Assembly (NCBI RefSeq): GCF_900103125.1
Contig: NZ_FNJV01000011.1
Location: 1-64,000, forward strand
DNA length: 64,000 nt
Source of the DNA: Mucilaginibacter sp. OK268
GTDB taxonomy: Bacteria; Bacteroidota; Bacteroidia; Sphingobacteriales; Sphingobacteriaceae
Direction of reading: 5' to 3'
A program made the translations under genes and the position numbers. Positions 62,241 through 64,000 of the stretch are shown piece after piece (within the stretch, counting starts at the first letter, position 1; each line of letters opens with the position of its first letter). The notes beneath the pieces were generated by a model that made no database searches, had not been told where the DNA came from, and was given only the letters and a program-made list of their open reading frames with translations.

Positions 62241-64000
62241 TTACCAGCTATAACGGATACCAAACTGCATTTGCCAGCGTGATGCAAACAAATCAACAGA
62301 ATACGGTACTCCTGGATTGCTAAAATTGTAAGTTGGGTATGAGGCAACATTACCATCTTTAACAAAAGTAGGGCCACCAGCTGCTCCCGGTAATTTGCTC
62401 ACCGGCGTTAAACCCACACTTGCTGAAGAGTTGAATGTATTGGCTGAGAAATAATACTGGCCCCATTTTTTATTCAGTAAGTTGGTCAGGTTGATGATGT
62501 CATAAGTAAATGTGATCATCTGTTTGTGTTTACCGTTACCAAATTTAAAGTCCTGCGTAAAACGGAAGTCTAATTGATTATTCCATGGAGTAAATGCAGC
62601 ATTACGCTCAGTAAACTGACCACGGCGTGAACTTAAGTATTTATCAGCATCAATAAACGCATCAAATTCGGCTACTTGTTGTGCGGCGGTTTTTACCACT
62701 ACACCATTTTTTACCTGATCAACAATAAACTTAGACGTTTCGCCTTTGTTAGGGATGTAAGCTAAACTTAATTGCTGACCTGTTCCGTCGATAGCACTCG
62801 GGTAGGTATCATAAGTATATGGGTTACCGCTTTGCGCGCTAAAGAAGAAGGTAAAGTTGGCTGTATAGTTGTGACCTGCATCCCAATCGTGCTTGAAGTT
62901 TAGGTTTGATACGATACGGTTACGGATATCAAAGTTTGAGTTTGCCAGGCCGGGGTTGTTAGGATTTAAAGCCTGATTTAACTGCCAGTTTGACTCCATG
63001 GAGTTACGGATACCGTTGGTAACATCTTTTGAATGACCGTAGGTATAAGCAACCGAAACATTTAAAGCATTCTTTGGATCAAATTGAGTGAATTTAGATG
63101 CCTGTGCAGTTAAGCTGTAACGGTAGCCCTGGCTGGTGTTTGATAGTAAGTAAGCATTAGTATATAAAGGGTTAATACCTTTATTTATAAATATTGGCTG
63201 TAGGTGTTGGGTATCATACGGATAATAAGTAACCTGATCGGTAGTATTTACCTGTTGGAACTTTAAATCATGAATAACTTTGGTATAAATACCTTCGCCG
63301 GTAAATTTCCACTGATCATCAGTAGTATAGTCAACAGCCAGGCTGCTTCTCCAAACCTGTGGCATTTTAAAGTTATTATCAATCAAATCCACTTGTGTAG
63401 AAGCACTCGGAGTAAAGCTTGGCACTTTAGGTACACCTACAGCAGGAGATTTGTTATCATAAGCACCATAAGTGTTACCATTATTGTAAAATGAGTAACC
63501 AAACCATGCAAACGGAACACGACCGGTAAAGAAGCCGCTACCACCACGTACAATAACGCTTTGATCGCCAAGTGCATCATAATTAAATGCTACGCGTGGG
63601 TTCCACTCTATATTACCCAGGTAGTTTTGTTTGATATCCTTAGGTTTGGTATAAGTAAAGGTAGTACCATAGTTCGGGTCAACCGGAGCGTTTGTTGTTT
63701 TATCGCTCAATGGTTGTTTGTTTGGTACATCTGCATAGTCAGCACGTAAGGCTATGGTCAATTTGAAATTATCAGTTAACTGAATTTCGTCCTGGCCATA
63801 TAAACTCAACAGGTTAACTTTAAACTGAGCTGATGGATTAGCTAAAATATAATCACGACTGTTATTGGTATAATTACCGTTATAACGTACACGGCTTGGC
63901 TGCTGAGCAAGGAAATTATCAATACTGCTATAAGCTGTACGACCATTCCATGAGTTTACGAAGTTATAAGTGATATTATAAAACTCATTGTGGGTACCAA
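62241..64000 (-). CDS. Oar-like TonB-dependent receptor, C-terminal part, cut by window edge
   Basis: The frame stays open to base 64000, so the start lies outside. At least 586 residues of the outer-membrane barrel are visible, beginning GTHNEFYNITYNFVNSWNG. It includes SLYGQDEIQLTDNFKLTIALRADYAD and FNPRVAFNYDALGDQSVIVRGG-like barrel blocks (here EWNPRVAFNYD), and ends WQMQFGIRYSW with aromatic C-terminus for BAM. The pattern fits Oar-type receptors, which lack a SusD partner. The substrate is unknown. The ATG-like internal start near 63809 is not the true start. Confidence 0.88.
   Translation of the reverse strand, partial: GTHNEFYNITYNFVNSWNGRTAYSSIDNFLAQQPSRVRYNGNYTNNSRDYILANPSAQFKVNLLSLYGQDEIQLTDNFKLTIALRADYADVPNKQPLSDKTTNAPVDPNYGTTFTYTKPKDIKQNYLGNIEWNPRVAFNYDALGDQSVIVRGGSGFFTGRVPFAWFGYSFYNNGNTYGAYDNKSPAVGVPKVPSFTPSASTQVDLIDNNFKMPQVWRSSLAVDYTTDDQWKFTGEGIYTKVIHDLKFQQVNTTDQVTYYPYDTQHLQPIFINKGINPLYTNAYLLSNTSQGYRYSLTAQASKFTQFDPKNALNVSVAYTYGHSKDVTNGIRNSMESNWQLNQALNPNNPGLANSNFDIRNRIVSNLNFKHDWDAGHNYTANFTFFFSAQSGNPYTYDTYPSAIDGTGQQLSLAYIPNKGETSKFIVDQVKNGVVVKTAAQQVAEFDAFIDADKYLSSRRGQFTERNAAFTPWNNQLDFRFTQDFKFGNGKHKQMITFTYDIINLTNLLNKKWGQYYFSANTFNSSASVGLTPVSKLPGAAGGPTFVKDGNVASYPTYNFSNPGVPYSVDLFASRWQMQFGIRYSW

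Overview
The window is a piece of a Bacteroidota chromosome, most likely family Sphingobacteriaceae (Mucilaginibacter/Pedobacter type). Supporting signs are the SusC/SusD pair, an Oar-like TonB-dependent receptor, the trpT(CCA)-tuf-tRNA-secE-nusG-rplKAJL-rpoBC order, the TAnnTTTG-type promoters, the rarity of Shine-Dalgarno sequences, a DUF3467 protein, and the 1267/1428-residue RpoB/RpoC. Genus assignment is inference; nothing here is a 16S gene.

Region 1 (1-30163) is an exopolysaccharide (EPS) locus of the Wzx/Wzy type, nearly all on the minus strand. Read in transcription order it starts with a GH79-like lipoprotein, then wza and wzc (export and co-polymerase). Next comes a complete CDP-3,6-dideoxyhexose module: E3-type reductase, rfbF, rfbG, a reductase/epimerase and rfbH. 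After a FAD oxidoreductase it continues with glycosyltransferases, wzx, wzy and three left-handed beta-helix acetyltransferases. A second minus-strand block makes GDP-fucose (gmd, fcl) and UDP-glucuronate (ugd) and enters manC at the window edge. Between the two blocks sits a plus-strand cassette of MBOAT acyltransferase, SGNH-like protein and secreted beta-helix protein, which resembles the alginate modification trio AlgI/AlgJ-X/AlgG. No Wzb-like phosphatase and no initiating phosphoglycosyl transferase lies in the window.

Region 2 (30217-46030) is the housekeeping transcription/translation block, also minus strand: DUF3467, rpoC, rpoB, rplL, rplJ, rplA, rplK, nusG, secE, tRNA-Trp, tuf, tRNA-Thr, tRNA-Gly, tRNA-Tyr, tRNA-Thr, raiA/hpf, xerC and rpsU. 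Its spacers carry unusual imperfect palindromes made of repeated short words. The rpsU leader has a strong Shine-Dalgarno sequence that is exactly complementary to a CCTCCTT just upstream of it.

Region 3 (46141-55677) has an isolated susC/susD pair, a 26-codon membrane-peptide gene bracketed by strong terminators, an acyl-CoA dehydrogenase, and a second MBOAT + SGNH pair. Region 4 (55962-64000) has a decayed PAS-histidine kinase, apt, a ComEA-like helix-hairpin-helix protein, an OlsF-like two-domain acyltransferase (aminolipid synthesis), an APC amino-acid permease, and the C-terminal part of an Oar-like TonB-dependent receptor that runs off the end. By eye the EPS part is more AT-rich than the 58.5-62 kb part. 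No phage, CRISPR array or insertion sequence was seen.
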